Origin: Aureobasidium sp. EXF-3400
Lineage: Eukaryota > Ascomycota > Dothideomycetes > Dothideales > Saccotheciaceae
Assembly: GCA_024195585.1 (NCBI GenBank)
Contig: SWBL01000102.1
Span: forward strand, 84,101-148,100
Length of the DNA stretch: 64,000 nt
Direction of reading: 5' to 3'
A program made the position numbers and the translations under genes. Position 1 is the stretch's first letter. Every line of letters starts with the position of its first letter. Under the pieces are notes generated by a model that saw only the letters and a program-made list of their open reading frames with translations, did no database searches and was not told where the DNA came from. Below, piece after piece: positions 43,726 to 55,454 of the stretch.

Positions 43726-46700
43726 ATGACCGCTCTTCAACATCTCTACCCCAAGTACCGAGCCCACGCCGCGTCCCGCATACACAGACGCCGATACTCG
43801 CCTCAGTCTTTCGTCTATACCGTTCTGCTGTTCTCTGCCCTCGGACTTGCTGGCTACTTCTACCCCTCCGGCTCCACTCTACAGTCTCCTCAGCATTCAT
43901 ACACATCCCTTAGTCCTCGAGATGTTGGCCTACTCGCATCCACCGACGAAGAGGTTCGTCACAACTTGTCTGAAGTCGTCGCGCATATTCCTGACCACCC
44001 TCACAGTGTCGACTTGTCCACCAGGCTACCGATAAATGCCGCTACATAACCAAACACTGCCCTGCCGAGGACCCAGGCTTCTACTCATATCTCTCCCTGT
44101 ACTACTGTTCCATGCCACATGCCAAACCCGTCGCCTTCCTTATCCTCGTCTCATGGCTCGGTCTTCTCTTCAGTACCATCGGTATAGCCGCTAGCGACTT
44201 CTTCTGCATCAATCTGAGCACAATCGCTACAATCTTGGGAATGAGTGAGAGCATGGCTGGCGTCACCTTTTTGGCCTTTGGAAACGGCAGTCCCGATGTC
44301 TTTTCGACGTTTGCCGCCTTCAGCACTAATAGCAGCAGTCTGGCAATTGGGGAACTGTTCGGCGCTGCTGGCTTCATCACCGCCGTCGTCGCTGGTTCCA
44401 TGGCCCTCGTCAGACCTTTCAGAGTGGCTAGAAAAGCCTTCGTCCGAGATGTCGGCTTCTTCACCGTCGCTGCAGCTTTCAGTCTGTCGTTTTTATGGGA
44501 CGGGAGACTGCACTTGTGGGAGTGCATCACCATGGTCCTCTTCTACGTCTTTTACGTTGCCTTTGTGGTCGTCTGGCATTGGTGGATGGGCGTAAGGAGA
44601 CGCCGACGTGAAAGGAATGCTGCCGTAAGAGGTCAATTCCTTGTTCCTGGAAGCGAAGAGATTGAGGCTGAAGAGAATTACCACGACGGCGACGATGAGG
44701 AACCCAACACTCGTCCTTCATTTTCGCGCGGCCCCTCGATCGACGACTTTTCCATTCTCGAGAGAGGAGGTACACCTACCATCGTTGAGCCTTACGAGGA
44801 CGAAGACGACGATGAGGCCAGAGATCGATGGCTGGGCGAGCTCAAGAGCAATATGCGCTTGACAAGACCCGGTCCTGGTTCGCGCCGCAACACTCTTACC
44901 CCTATCCGTCCCAGTCTTGTGGGTGCTCTAGAGTTCCAAGCAGTCCTCAAATCCCTCCAGAAAGCCAGGTCCCACCAAACAATTCCCATGCACACTCGAC
45001 GCTACTCGGACGATCCTACTTTCACCACTGCTCAGCAGCAGGAAGAAATGTCTGGCGAGGCCGACCCGGCTTCTCGACCCCCTTTTCATCCGACCGCCGA
45101 AGGTGCCTCACCAGCACTTGAACGACCTGCTCTTGATGTTTTCAAGAACACTTCCGGACGCACACGTGCCGTCTCTGCCAACGATGCTGCACACTTACGT
45201 ATCGATCCCCGCTTCGTACAGAAGCATACTCCCAGCATGATGGACATTGTCGAAGATGAAGACAACAAACTCCGCCTTCCTCCTCAACGACCAGCATCGT
45301 TCCGCAGCATGCCCTCCGGAGGCTCCGATCGACCCACAACTCCTGAAGTCACTATCTCTGACTTTGATGGTCATTTGGCGTACCCATGGCAAGAGTTTCA
45401 CTCGGAGGCAAGCAAAATGTCTGAGCATAGTCGCAATCGGTCTACAAGCTCCATCAGTGTGCCAGCTATTGACATCTCGGAAGAAGCTGCGATGTCACCT
45501 TCTCGCCGATCCCGCAACAGTAGCCCCAGCCACTCACCGCGTACTTTTGGCAAAGACCTTTACAACCTCAAGATCCCGGCAAGCAGCCAAATCTCGCCAA
45601 ACGCTTCGGCGCCCACTTCTCCTTTCCCAGCATATAACGAGCCAACTTCCGCCAGCAGCAGTCGACCACCTAGTCTGTATCTTCCCGCTGCTAGCGTTTC
45701 TGTTGCATCTTGTCCTTTGACCCACATTGACAGCGAAGATGACGGCAAACCGCTTCGTTGGTGGCCTTACAAGATTCTCCCGCCTCCTCTCGTGTTACTG
45801 TACAGACTCTTCCCCACGATCGAACATTGGCGAGACAAAAACTGGTGGGAGAGACTTTTAGCCATTGTCGCAGCTCCAAGCATGTTTTTGTTGATCGTCA
45901 CTCTGCCCGTTGTGGAATCTGACCGAGAAGAAGCAGAGGAAGAGATCGACGTAATCGACCCTATCGAATCAAGACCCCTGAGTCCGAATCCTCTGGACGC
46001 CGAGAGCCCGCAGTCGCATCATTCTGACTATGTCCACCCCTCCGTTGGTCCGGCGGGAGGAAGTGTCGCAGTGGCAACTCACATCGAACGCGACTACCTA
46101 TCGGTTCCTGGCGAGCGCGATCCTCTTTTATCACCTGCTGCAAGCACTGCTCCGCTATCGCCGAACCCACCGAGCTCCAAGATTCAACCCCAGTACTGGA
46201 ACAGATGGCTCACTATCGTTCAGCTGTTCTTGGCCCCGTTGTTGATCGTAGCGGTAATCTACACGCAGTATCTCGACGATATCGACAGTATCCGACCTTT
46301 CATACGACCAATGCTGATATCATTGCTTGTATCTGTCGTTCTGCTTATCCCTTTCCTCTTGACCACGACACCAACCCACAGACCCAAGCCCTACAACACT
46401 ATCCTCTCAATGGCTGGTTTTGTGGTCTCAATCGCATGGATCTCAACTATCGCTGCACAGGTCGTTGCTGTTTTGAAAGCGCTTGCTGTCATCATGAATA
46501 TGTCGCACGCAATCATGGGTCTTACCATCTTTGCTGTGGGTAACTCCCTAGGAGATCTCGTCGCAGACATTACCGTAGCAAGATTGGGATACCCCATCAT
46601 GGCTCTCAGCGCGTGCCTTGGTGGCCCCATGCTCAACATCCTCCTGGGCATTGGTCTCTCTGGCTCTTGGATTTTGATCCGCGGAGCGGAACACAGGCAC

Positions 46701-46976
46701 GCTAAACATCCGGGCAAGCCAATCCACTACCGCACATATGAGATTGAGGTTGGGCAGACGTTGATTGTCAGCGGTGTCACGTTGCTCATTACTTTGATCG
46801 GACTGCTCATCGCTGTGCCCATGAACAAGTGGATTCTAAGCAGAAAGATTGGGTGGATACTCATCGGTGTATGGTGTGTCAGCACCACCGTCAACGTGGT
46901 TCTAGAAGTCCTCGGAGTTGGCGAGTCAGGAGGCGAGGAGAAGAGGTTTCTGGGCGTAAGGTTTGGATCTGGGTAA
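43726..46976 (+). CDS. Sodium/calcium exchanger family protein (CCX/NCLX type, YDL206W-like)
   Basis: 1065 aa, two exons: 43726-43953 and 44007-46976, with a 53-nt intron whose donor is GTTCGT. The N-terminus has a basic segment and one membrane anchor (SFVYTVLLFSALGLAGYFY). Two Na_Ca_ex domains flank a very long Ser/Pro-rich cytosolic loop of about 500 residues. The alpha-1 repeat reads MAGVTFLAFGNGSPDVFS (about residue 157) and the alpha-2 repeat MGLTIFAVGNSLGDLVADI (about residue 910), carrying the GNGSPD and GNSxGD cation-coordinating residues. It should exchange Na+ or H+ for Ca2+ at an internal membrane. Yeast YDL206W is uncharacterised; mammalian NCLX is mitochondrial. The loop is likely a phosphoregulatory region. 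Confidence 0.9.
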
Positions 46977-48940
46977 GCACATAAGACTGGCATTCTCAGA
47001 GCCCGAAAGCATTTCCTTTTCGCATCGCATGTTTGACAATTTTTGTCCTCTTTCACCATCATTTTCACCATCTCCCTTTTCATTTCTTCTTATTCTGAGC
47101 TGACGGTCCTTCGAGAATGGCCTCGAACCAATGTACATAGATTGATGATACCCCCACCATATTAGGATGCTGCATGACGTATAGAAGTTATGCGGACTAG
47201 TCTCTTTTGCTGTTGTGACTGGTCACCATTGGCGTCCAAAAGCCTGTTGCAGACTGCTTGGGTCATCGAAGCATGTCGCCGCATGTGGGTGGTACGTTTC
47301 GTTGGGTATCGACTCGATCGTGTGACAGTGGCGGATGAGAACCATGGTCAATCAATCTGTGACAAGCTCAAAATTGACTCCATTTCACGACAGAGAATGA
47401 TGATCAGAGCTTTACAGATAAGCAACTGCTTTCCAGACCAGAGCATGGCCATGGCAAGAACATCAGCTCAGCCAAGTCTCTACTAGCCCATTACTCCATT
47501 CGAGAAAGTATTGTGCATCTCCATAGCTTCACGGCGATTGTCTGTACCACACGGAGGGGGTTGATGCGAAGGCAATCGGAATGCGCCCTCAACTGAAGTG
47601 CCTAATCCTTGATTCAATACTGACAGAAACCAGTGGCAGTCGGCATGGAGCGACGCTTCTGGAGGCGCCGTTGTTAGGCAGGGGTCTTGACGCCCAAACG
47701 ATGTTGGGCATCAAGACGCGAGCACGGCTGCGGGACAGCAACTCGAATCCGGGTTCTTGTCGCCCTTCAGGCGGGCGACGAATACAGAGTACACTTTTAC
47801 GGATGCCCAAGAGCGCTCATGGGCGGTTAGATTGGGCTCTGAAGTAAAAGGAAGAGTAAAGTTAATAGGAGTGCTTCGCCCTGCTTATACGAGCGAAGTG
47901 ATTGCTGTCCACGTTTCAGTAATGCCCCATTGAGGTGTCACACTTGAACAGCATCACCAGAGCTTTATTCCCACTTCTCCTCTTTACCATCTCTTCGAAC
48001 CTCATGTTTCCTCACAAGTTTACACACAGCAAAGTTCGCAGACCACGTATGCGAAGGAGACCCTAAATACATTGCTACCCTTGCAATTCACGAGAGCACA
48101 CCGTCAGGGTGGGTGTAGCTGAAAGAAGGTTGGCTAGGGAACCGGTACGTCCGTCAAAAACGGTCAAGTCACACCTCCTTGTACAAGGGGGTTGAGAGAC
48201 GAACGAGATACAAGGAGAAAAAGAGCGCTGTCTGCTTTTCTTGATCTCATTTCGAATTTCATGCATGTTTGTAAGATGGCTGATTTTCTCGGGGCCTGAG
48301 CAGCTATTTGAACCGGACCCGATTTCTTCCTTTGGATAAATAGAGTAGGGCGCGACCAACAAGGCTTCGGCGAGTCGATCGATCTTTCCAATCGGCGCAG
48401 CTCTTCGCAAACGCTCCAAGCAAGCTGCAAGGCAACTTCTAGAGGTCGCACTCGACGTGGACGACGCTCAGTGGACAGACAGGCTTCGCTCGCAGGCTGG
48501 ACCGAAAAAGACCGTTTTCTACTATTCATCCCACCTTTGCATGCTGCCGTCATTGTGCGCACTCACCGCCGCCAGCACTTGTTCCAGAAGCACCTGCTCG
48601 TGAACCAAACTTCTTGATCAAGCCGTATCTTGATACATTCCACGGATTTACGAGCGACAGGGTTTGCGACGAACACAAGACGGCAAAAAGCAGTCACGAC
48701 GGGCGTGCAAACAGAGGGGTATACAGAGTGAAGCGTCGCTGCCCAATCGCACCCCCTGGCAGGCAGAGGGCTGATTGTTTACCAACCGAAGAGGCTCGAC
48801 TTTGCGACGCTGCTTGATCAACAAACCGAAGCTTCTCACCCGCACTTGGACGTTTTTAACTTTGACCAAGTAAATACCGGATCTGATTTTTGGAAGGACG
48901 AGCGGACTGAACAAATACGTTTGTCACGTCGTCGTGGTAC
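46977..48940. other. 1.96-kb intergenic interval with strong hairpins
   Basis: No protein-coding gene was recognised. It contains two strong stem-loops at 47684-47717 and 47759-47779 (listed separately) and the probable promoter of the gene at 48941. A weak match to the MITE terminus (ATTGTGCATCTCCATAGC) occurs near 47510. Confidence 0.5.
47684..47779. other. Tandem stem-loops of unknown role
   Basis: The first stem is GTCTTGACGCCCAA (47684-47697) against TTGGGCATCAAGAC (47704-47717), 13 of 14 pairs with a 6-nt loop. The second is GTCGCCC (47759-47765) against GGGCGAC (47773-47779), 7 perfect pairs with a 7-nt loop. They are separated by 41 nt. The stretch is not a recognisable tRNA, snRNA or 5S. 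It could be a structured non-coding RNA or a foldback remnant. Confidence 0.45.
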
Positions 48941-51140
48941 ATGTCGTGAGTGCTCGATTTAGTTTTCCTTGAGGGCGATTGCGCTAAGCGGGCCTTGCAG
49001 GACAGCCAACTTCCAGGTCTACTCGTCGACGGGCTCTCAGCCTCATCCTCTCTTCGACGACGTCGACGACACAAGCTACGAACATTCCGATTTTGATCGC
49101 CGCGACCAGACAAGCTCCTACACTACTAGTCCAAGCAGCTCAGAGAGTGACCTCGGTCCCAACGACTCGGCTTCCATACCCGCCGACAGAGCTTCCAGTC
49201 ACGCCAGATACCAATCGCATCCTCACACTCAGCCATTATATTCTTCGTCGCACGAACGCCCTCGTCAAGAAAAACCTCATCGCAAGCCAAAACACCGTCG
49301 TCCACCAGCTGAACGCTATTCTCACCCCGAGCAAAGCCGACACGGCGCATACCCCGAACACGCTTCGACTCCGAGCGATCCCTCGGAGCTCTCAGCCAGT
49401 GTGGCTCCTCATTACGACCGTGGGGCCTACTCGGCCCGTGCTAGTTACCATGAAGGACAACACGAAGTCCCTTATCCTGACCCTCACTGGCCTGGACATT
49501 ACCAAACACCAATGACGTCGAGCACCTCCTCAACCTCGCAATACTCCAACCCTGTCGCACTTGCTCCCTATGGACAATACTATGCTGAGCCGGCACATGC
49601 CTACGCAGGCCACGCTAGTCCCGGAAACCCATTCATGGCTACCTCCCTTCCTCACGCTCCTTCTCCCCACCAAACCTACGCCTATGACCCGTTTGCCCAA
49701 GTATACCAACAGCAGAGGCCTGAAATGTTGGCTAGAAACAGTACGGGCTATCTCCCTGCCGACATGCAGTACCCCGGCTACCCTCCAAGACCTTACTCGG
49801 TCCCTCAAAACATGATGGCCATGATGCCGCCCCAATACCTCCCCTATCAACCTCATCCCCCCGCTGCGGAGGAAAAGCCAGCGAAACCCGAAAAGAAAGA
49901 GAACCCTCCAGCAGCCCCTCCCGCTCCACCTCCGCCAACAGCTGAGGAGATCAAGAAGCAAAGGGAGGAGGAGGCCCAAATTCAAGCCGACAACCTCCTG
50001 AAAGCTTGGCTGGAGATCCAAAACAAGCAAAAGGCTTTGGCCGATGCCGCCGCCGAGAAGGATCAGAAGGTGCAGGCCGAATCCGACAAGATCGCATTGT
50101 TGCTGGCAAACTTCGAAAAGGATCGTCTTGCTAGAGAAGAGGCTGCTGCTGCCAAAGCCGCCGCCGAGAAGGCCGAAGCAGAAGCCAAAGCAGCTCGCGA
50201 GAAGGAGCTCGCCGATGCTGCTACTGCTGCTCGTGAGAACGCTGAGAAGGAAGCCGCTACTGCAGCTGCTATTGCCAAGGCCGAGAATGAGAAGGTGATA
50301 GCAGAAGCCAAAGCGGAGCACGAGAAGAAGATGGCAGAGGCAAAGGCTACCGCCGATGCAGCCGAAGCAGCAAAGAAAGCTGCCGAGGAAGAGTTGAAGA
50401 AGAATGCGCCTGGACCAGATGCCGATAAAGCGCCCCTGAAGTTCACTGACGCTGTGGATAGAAGCTTTACTCTGCCCTGGCATCTGGTCAAGAGCTGGAA
50501 GGGCATGGAGACTTTGATCAGACAAGCTTTCGTCAACATCGAGCGTATCGGACCGCATGTTGCTAACGGTCACTATCACTTGTTAGGTCCGAACGGTGAA
50601 ATCATCCTGCCTCAAGTTTGGGACATCGTCGTGCAACCTGGGTGGGACATCAAAATGCAGCTCTGGCCGCTGCCGCCGGATCCCCTCGAAGAGAAAGTCA
50701 ACAACGGCGTTGGCGGGTTTCCGCCTGACATCCCCCCGATCCACAAGCGACCACCAAAAGCTCCAAGACCAACACGTCCAGAGGTCAGTGGTAACAAGAG
50801 CGCGGGCAAGCGTGCGTCCTCAGGACTTGCGCCGCTACCACCTCCCCTTGCACCAGTTCAACATGCTTCCCCTCTTCCGCCTCCCATGCACGTACCCTCT
50901 GTTTTCGTCGATCACGATGATCTTGATGATCCTATTGTTGAGATCATTGATGACCCTCCTGACAGAGGACGAGGCGGGAGTAGTGGTGACGGGCACAAGC
51001 CAAAGAGCAGTGCTAATTCAAGCAAGAAAAAACAGGTACCGGCATTTACCAGATGGATGCTCGGAGGCGGCACACGACCGCGCCCAAAAGGGGCTGAAAA
51101 ACCTGCCGCTGGTGTCAAGGTCCGTCATGTCGTTGTTTAA
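48941..51140 (+). CDS. Coiled-coil protein with fungal ubiquitin-like domain
   Basis: 714 aa. The first coding exon is only 5 nt (48941-48945, ATG TC), joined across a 55-nt intron (GTGAGT..TTGCAG, branch-like GCTAAG) to 49001-51140; this provides the only sensible ATG. Residues 1-300 are low-complexity (Ser, His, Tyr, Pro, Gln). About 317-468 form a long Ala/Glu/Lys coiled coil. About 480-565 match the fungal ubiquitin-like domain often seen in STAND/ankyrin-linked proteins: AVDRSFTLPWHLVKSWKGME, then NIERIGPHVANGHYHLLGP and PQVWDIVVQPGW. The tail is Pro/Asp-rich and ends basic and hydrophobic (KVRHVVV). Likely cytosolic; function unknown. Confidence 0.82.
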
Positions 51141-51961
51141 GAACGATGTGACTGAGATCAACCACACTCCTGGCAATGAGTCGAGGGCTTTTTTCTCCCA
51201 TGTGTGTAGGAGTTTTTCCTCGCCTCCAACTTTTCTTATGATTGTTTTCTGCTTCTACTTGGCTATGCATCTCATGATGCTTGTAGCATTGCTTTTGATG
51301 TTTTTCCTCACGACAGCGTCGCGATTTGTTGTCCATTTCCCTTACGTCTCTGTTTCTTACTTACGAATTGATGGTTTATGGTGTGATGGTTTGATGATAT
51401 GATTGGGAGAGGAGGGCTACAAGATGGAACATTCCGAATACCCTTGGCATTTCATATGGAAAAGGAGATCTGGCGTTCTTTCTTGGGCACAAAAAAGAAG
51501 CATTTCCTAGAAGAGTGATGCGACTATTATCAAGATCCATGGTAGCTGGGTGAGAGAGGGTTGTTTCCTTAGCAAAAAGATGTTTTACATTTTCCCACAA
51601 CGGAGCCTTCGCCTCTTCTCGAAACGCGTATTGATCTTGACAAGACTGTGGCTCCGCTGATTTGGTGCATATTTAGGCAGGTTCGAAGTGGCACTCGCTC
51701 CTTCGTGTTCCCGGCATCCTGCTTTCTGCTTCTCTTGCTTTCCGTCGCGAGCTTCCCATCGTCGTCGTGATTGTCTTGGACGTTGTTTGATTCGGCTCAG
51801 ATACTCGTTTGTTTTCTGTCGCAGATCTGTCGACACACCTTTGTTTCCTGCACCTCTGGACCGCATCAACAAACACAATCGACAGTTCCCAGCACTACAT
51901 CATTCATGGTACGCGCACTCCATCGTTATCTTCACACCTCTTTCTAACGAACCTACAGAGC
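51141..51961. other. Intergenic region before F-box-like gene
   Basis: 3'UTR of the preceding gene and promoter/leader of the next. A frame open from 51809 into the next gene was considered but lacks conserved character before the ATG at 51962. Confidence 0.4.
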
Positions 51962-53578
51962 ATGGGTCTGCCCAAGTTTTCCGCGACCACCCACTCCAAG
52001 ATGGTGTCTTCTAGCGATCACACCAAGAACATGTCCACCGTGACAGACGACAATATGGCTGCTCTCACTATCAACTCCAGCCCCAGCCAACGTCCTTCAC
52101 CCACGTTTGGTGGTCTGCCCACTGAGCTGAAGAAGTTGATCGTGCACCACGCCGAGGACTCTTGCCTTACCAACCTTCGCCTCACAAACAAAGAGCTCAA
52201 TGCTATCACCACCAAGCCATTTGGCGAGAGACTCCTTGTTGAGCGTCGCTTTATGCTGTCCGAGTACAGTCTTCAGGGCCTCGTTGATCTTACTGCCCAC
52301 CCTGTCTTCGGTAAGTGATGGGGACTGACCTGTTGAACTATCAGGATGCATGCTGATCGCTATCAAGGTCCCTGTGTTCGCAAAGTCCTTCTCAGCACCA
52401 ACGCTCTCAGCGACGAGATCATGAAGTGGCGCCAGACGAAGGGTAAGAAAATGTCCGAAGCAAAGCGTGATGCAATGTGGAGACGCATTCAGACCATCAG
52501 CAAGAACTTCAGAGACGAGGTCATGATCGACAAGATGTTCAGCCTTGTAAAACAAGCCCTGTCCAACCTCCAGAAGCATGGTAACAAAGTCACCCTAGGC
52601 ATCTTTGACGATGTCGTTTGTGTTGCAGGTCGCAGACGCCTCCGCAAGGCCTACGGTTTCGACAAGCTTTGGGGTGAAGTCTCACCTCTCTCCGATCTCA
52701 CACCCAGGCAGTGGTTCCCTGCAGGCGAGATCTCGTTCGAGACCTTCCGAACAGCCATGAAGCTGCTCGAGTTTCCTGACTCACCCCTGGAGTTGGATCT
52801 CAACTCCGCCTTACGTCACCCGAACGGCTGGCTTGACGAATTGCTGACGGCTGCGGTTATGGCGGACGATGGCACGCTGAAGCAGGACGTGAATGTTTGT
52901 GTCAGAGCAGGACTCGACTGGACATTTCGATTCTTCAGTCCCGATGCTGCTCATGACCACCTCATCTTCGACTATCAAGGCACTACTATCGATACATCCG
53001 ACGAAGATGAGGTCGACCTCGACTTCATTCCTGAAGTTGTTGGCTCGAAAGACTCAGAGCCCCGCTATGACTACGGTTTCGGTACTTGTTCCCTCTACTC
53101 ACCATGTGTACTTGGTCACTTCAACGGCGCCATTGACAAGGGCGACGTGTCCGAAATTCGTATCTCATCGTGTGCAACTGAAGCCGACCACCTGGTCTTT
53201 GGTATCTGTCGCACCGGAGGTCCCACCTTACAGCGACTTGTCCTTGTTGACCTTCATCTCTTTGGCCATGGATGTCGCCGCTTCATCGACGAGAACAACA
53301 GTGCTTGGCCATATCTGGAGGGATTCCGCAGTATGCTCAGCCACCGCTGCCCCAACCTTCGCAGCTTGGTGATGGAGCGTTTGTACTACCATGTCGAGAA
53401 CACAGCCCAAGGTACAGTCCTTGTTGAAGAGCGTCACGAGTGGGACGGTGTGAGCGGGGTGCTTTCAGGTTTCACCTCCCTGATCTCCGACATGACGATC
53501 CTCGACGAAGAACAGAGAGAGAGATGGTTGAACGGTGAGATTGACGCAGGTGGCAACGATATCGTTGAGGAGCAGTGA
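51962..53578 (+). CDS. F-box-like domain protein
   Basis: 519 aa in two exons, 51962-52310 and 52368-53578 (57-nt intron, GTAAGT..CAAG). The junction reads HPVFG-PCVRKVLL. After a Ser/Thr-rich lead (Met alternatives at 51962 and a few codons downstream) comes an F-box-like helix set: GGLPTELKKLIVHHAEDSC, then LTNLRLTNKELNAITTKPFG. The following ~60 residues are the strand-like region common in fungal F-box proteins that score chromosomal or surface loci. The remainder has no named domain. If a true F-box, it would tether substrates to an SCF ubiquitin ligase via Skp1. Confidence 0.75.
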
Positions 53579-54062
53579 GGCGTCGTCAAAGGATGGTAGA
53601 TTGCAACAGCGAGGGCGGAAGAGTTGAAAGTCAAAGGGCACTTGAATGAAAGACGAGGACTGACGAGTAGAAGACGGGATTACAAGAATTGAAGTCGAGA
53701 ATACGAGGCAAGAAGAGCGACAGCCGAGAGATAAAGTCATGGAAAGATCAGAATTGAGAGTAGTCAGTAAAGAAATGGAACAGCTCTTGCAATCTCCCTC
53801 TACTTTTTCTATGGTTTGAAATCGCAACTTCAGAGGTTCTATTCATGGAGATAAATGAGTGCTACATGGATTCTGCTCTGTAAGTCTGAGACAAGGATGT
53901 TGGTAGATACCCCTTAGTCCTGGCGTAGCGATCAATATGGATGATTCAGACTGTATTGTGTGTAGAGAGAGAGAGTCGAACAGATCGAGTTTCTTGGGCG
54001 CGGTCATTCTGTTCATCGAGACAACCTTATGTGTTTGCAAGCATGGGTGACCTATTCGCAGC
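53579..54062. other. Intergenic spacer between convergent F-box-like genes
   Basis: 3' flanks of two convergent genes. The purine-rich stretch just after 53578 is unremarkable. No gene was recognised. Confidence 0.4.
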
Positions 54063-54620
54063 TCACAATGAGAGGTCGAGATCTAGTAGATCATCTTCAT
54101 ACTCATCGGGAAAATCATCTTCGTACTCATCGGGCAACGGCATGAGCCCACAGCAACTATCGAGTTCTCGCACGAGGTATTGATCGTTATACCGCAACGA
54201 TTTACAAGCGAGTGCCCAACTGATGTGTCGAGAGAAGTATATGTTCAAGGTGTTGGAAGTGACATGTTCCCAAGTAAGATGAGGCTGTTCCACTTGGACT
54301 TGGTTGTTGGTGAGCTGTAGAGCGAGCCGACAAGTGAATGCCAGACCTGAGTATTCCTCTGGCCACAAGCAGTTCAGAATTCTGTAGACAATCTCCAGAG
54401 GGAGTGTAGTCAGAAAATTTGGCTCGGCGGACATTGGACCTGCGTAGATCTTTTTGCGCGTGTCGTCTTTGTCGCCTTTATTGCATGGTCTTATAGGACA
54501 GCAGTCATTGTCTATGTCGAGAACGAATGGGATGTCATAATATTTCTCGGTCCTTGTGCTGGGGGACTCTGGAGCATCTGTGGCGTCCAAAGATGTGGGG
54601 AGGTTTGTTGCGATTTCCAT
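54063..54620 (-). CDS. Small F-box-like protein
   Basis: 185 aa from ATG 54620. The recognisable part is TTLPLEIVYRILNCLWPEEY followed by SGLAFTCRLALQL, an F-box-type helix pair at about residues 90-122. The C-terminus is strongly acidic with a tandem repeat (DEYEDDFPDEYEDD then LLDLDLSL). The frame is open upstream of the chosen start; that part lacks character. It converges on the larger F-box-like gene. Function as an SCF adaptor is inferred and weak because the chain is short. Confidence 0.6.
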   Translation of the reverse strand: MEIATNLPTSLDATDAPESPSTRTEKYYDIPFVLDIDNDCCPIRPCNKGDKDDTRKKIYAGPMSAEPNFLTTLPLEIVYRILNCLWPEEYSGLAFTCRLALQLTNNQVQVEQPHLTWEHVTSNTLNIYFSRHISWALACKSLRYNDQYLVRELDSCCGLMPLPDEYEDDFPDEYEDDLLDLDLSL

Positions 54621-55454
54621 CGTATGATGCTGTATAGATTTACACGTTGTTTCCGGTCGAAGTGATGGTATGTGTAAAAACGAGATGGAAGAGAGACAGA
54701 CCAAGTCAGTGTCACAATGTCTGTGCTCTCTGGAAGCTGCTGACTTATCCTGTCTGCCTAATTTCATCCAATCTATTTACCAATCCTTCGGCAAGGGTGG
54801 CCACAGGATCCCAGCAAAAGCGATATAGGAGTTACATGACATAGTCAAGAAAGAACGAACTGAATGAGGTCGTGCCTAACGACGATACAAAGCAGTATGA
54901 AGTGTCAAGATGTACGAACCCATTGCAGAGACAATACAACATCCTTGAGACTTACGCTCTTGCTGGCTCGCTCTGACATTGGCTCTGGTTCGGGAATAAT
55001 CGTACAATTTGCAAAGCTTCTATGTCAGTATGAGAGGGATACCTCAGCCACAGCGATACAAAAGCAATATAACACAGCCGAGGAGGAAGGAACAGGATGA
55101 GGTCGTGATTGACAGTCACGAGTCAAGCGGAAGGAAGCTTGGCGCGAGGCTGAATGCCCGCACCGCCTTGACGAACCTCAGCTTTACAGCGGACTCTCCT
55201 CGGAAGGATTGCACTGCCACTGATTAATTGTTGGCCTAAGGCCCTAAGATATGAATAGCACTGGTATGTATGTAGGTAGGATGAGGGGCACATATAAGGG
55301 CGGGGCTCCTGCCTCAGGTAGGTGATTTTCTTCTTGGTATTCACCATCCAGCTTTCCACTCGTGCAATCGCCAGTACCTTCCATCTCAAGATCAACTGTA
55401 CTTGACTCAATCACACCTGATAACAAGCATCACATCATAACCCCGCTCTCAACA
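54621..55454. other. Intergenic region
   Basis: Promoters of two divergent genes. Several CA/AG-rich short stretches occur; the sequence just before 55455 is CTCAACA, a good start context. No further gene was recognised. Confidence 0.4.

Noticed and set aside
47720..47765. Possible tRNA (CTCGAATCC resembling a B box)
   Set aside because: No symmetrical T-arm, no acceptor stem and no A box at a suitable distance on either strand.
49530..50579. 349-codon minus-strand frame
   Set aside because: Antisense of the Ala/Glu/Lys coiled coil; the composition (Leu, Ser, Phe, Cys) is what a complementary repeat produces.
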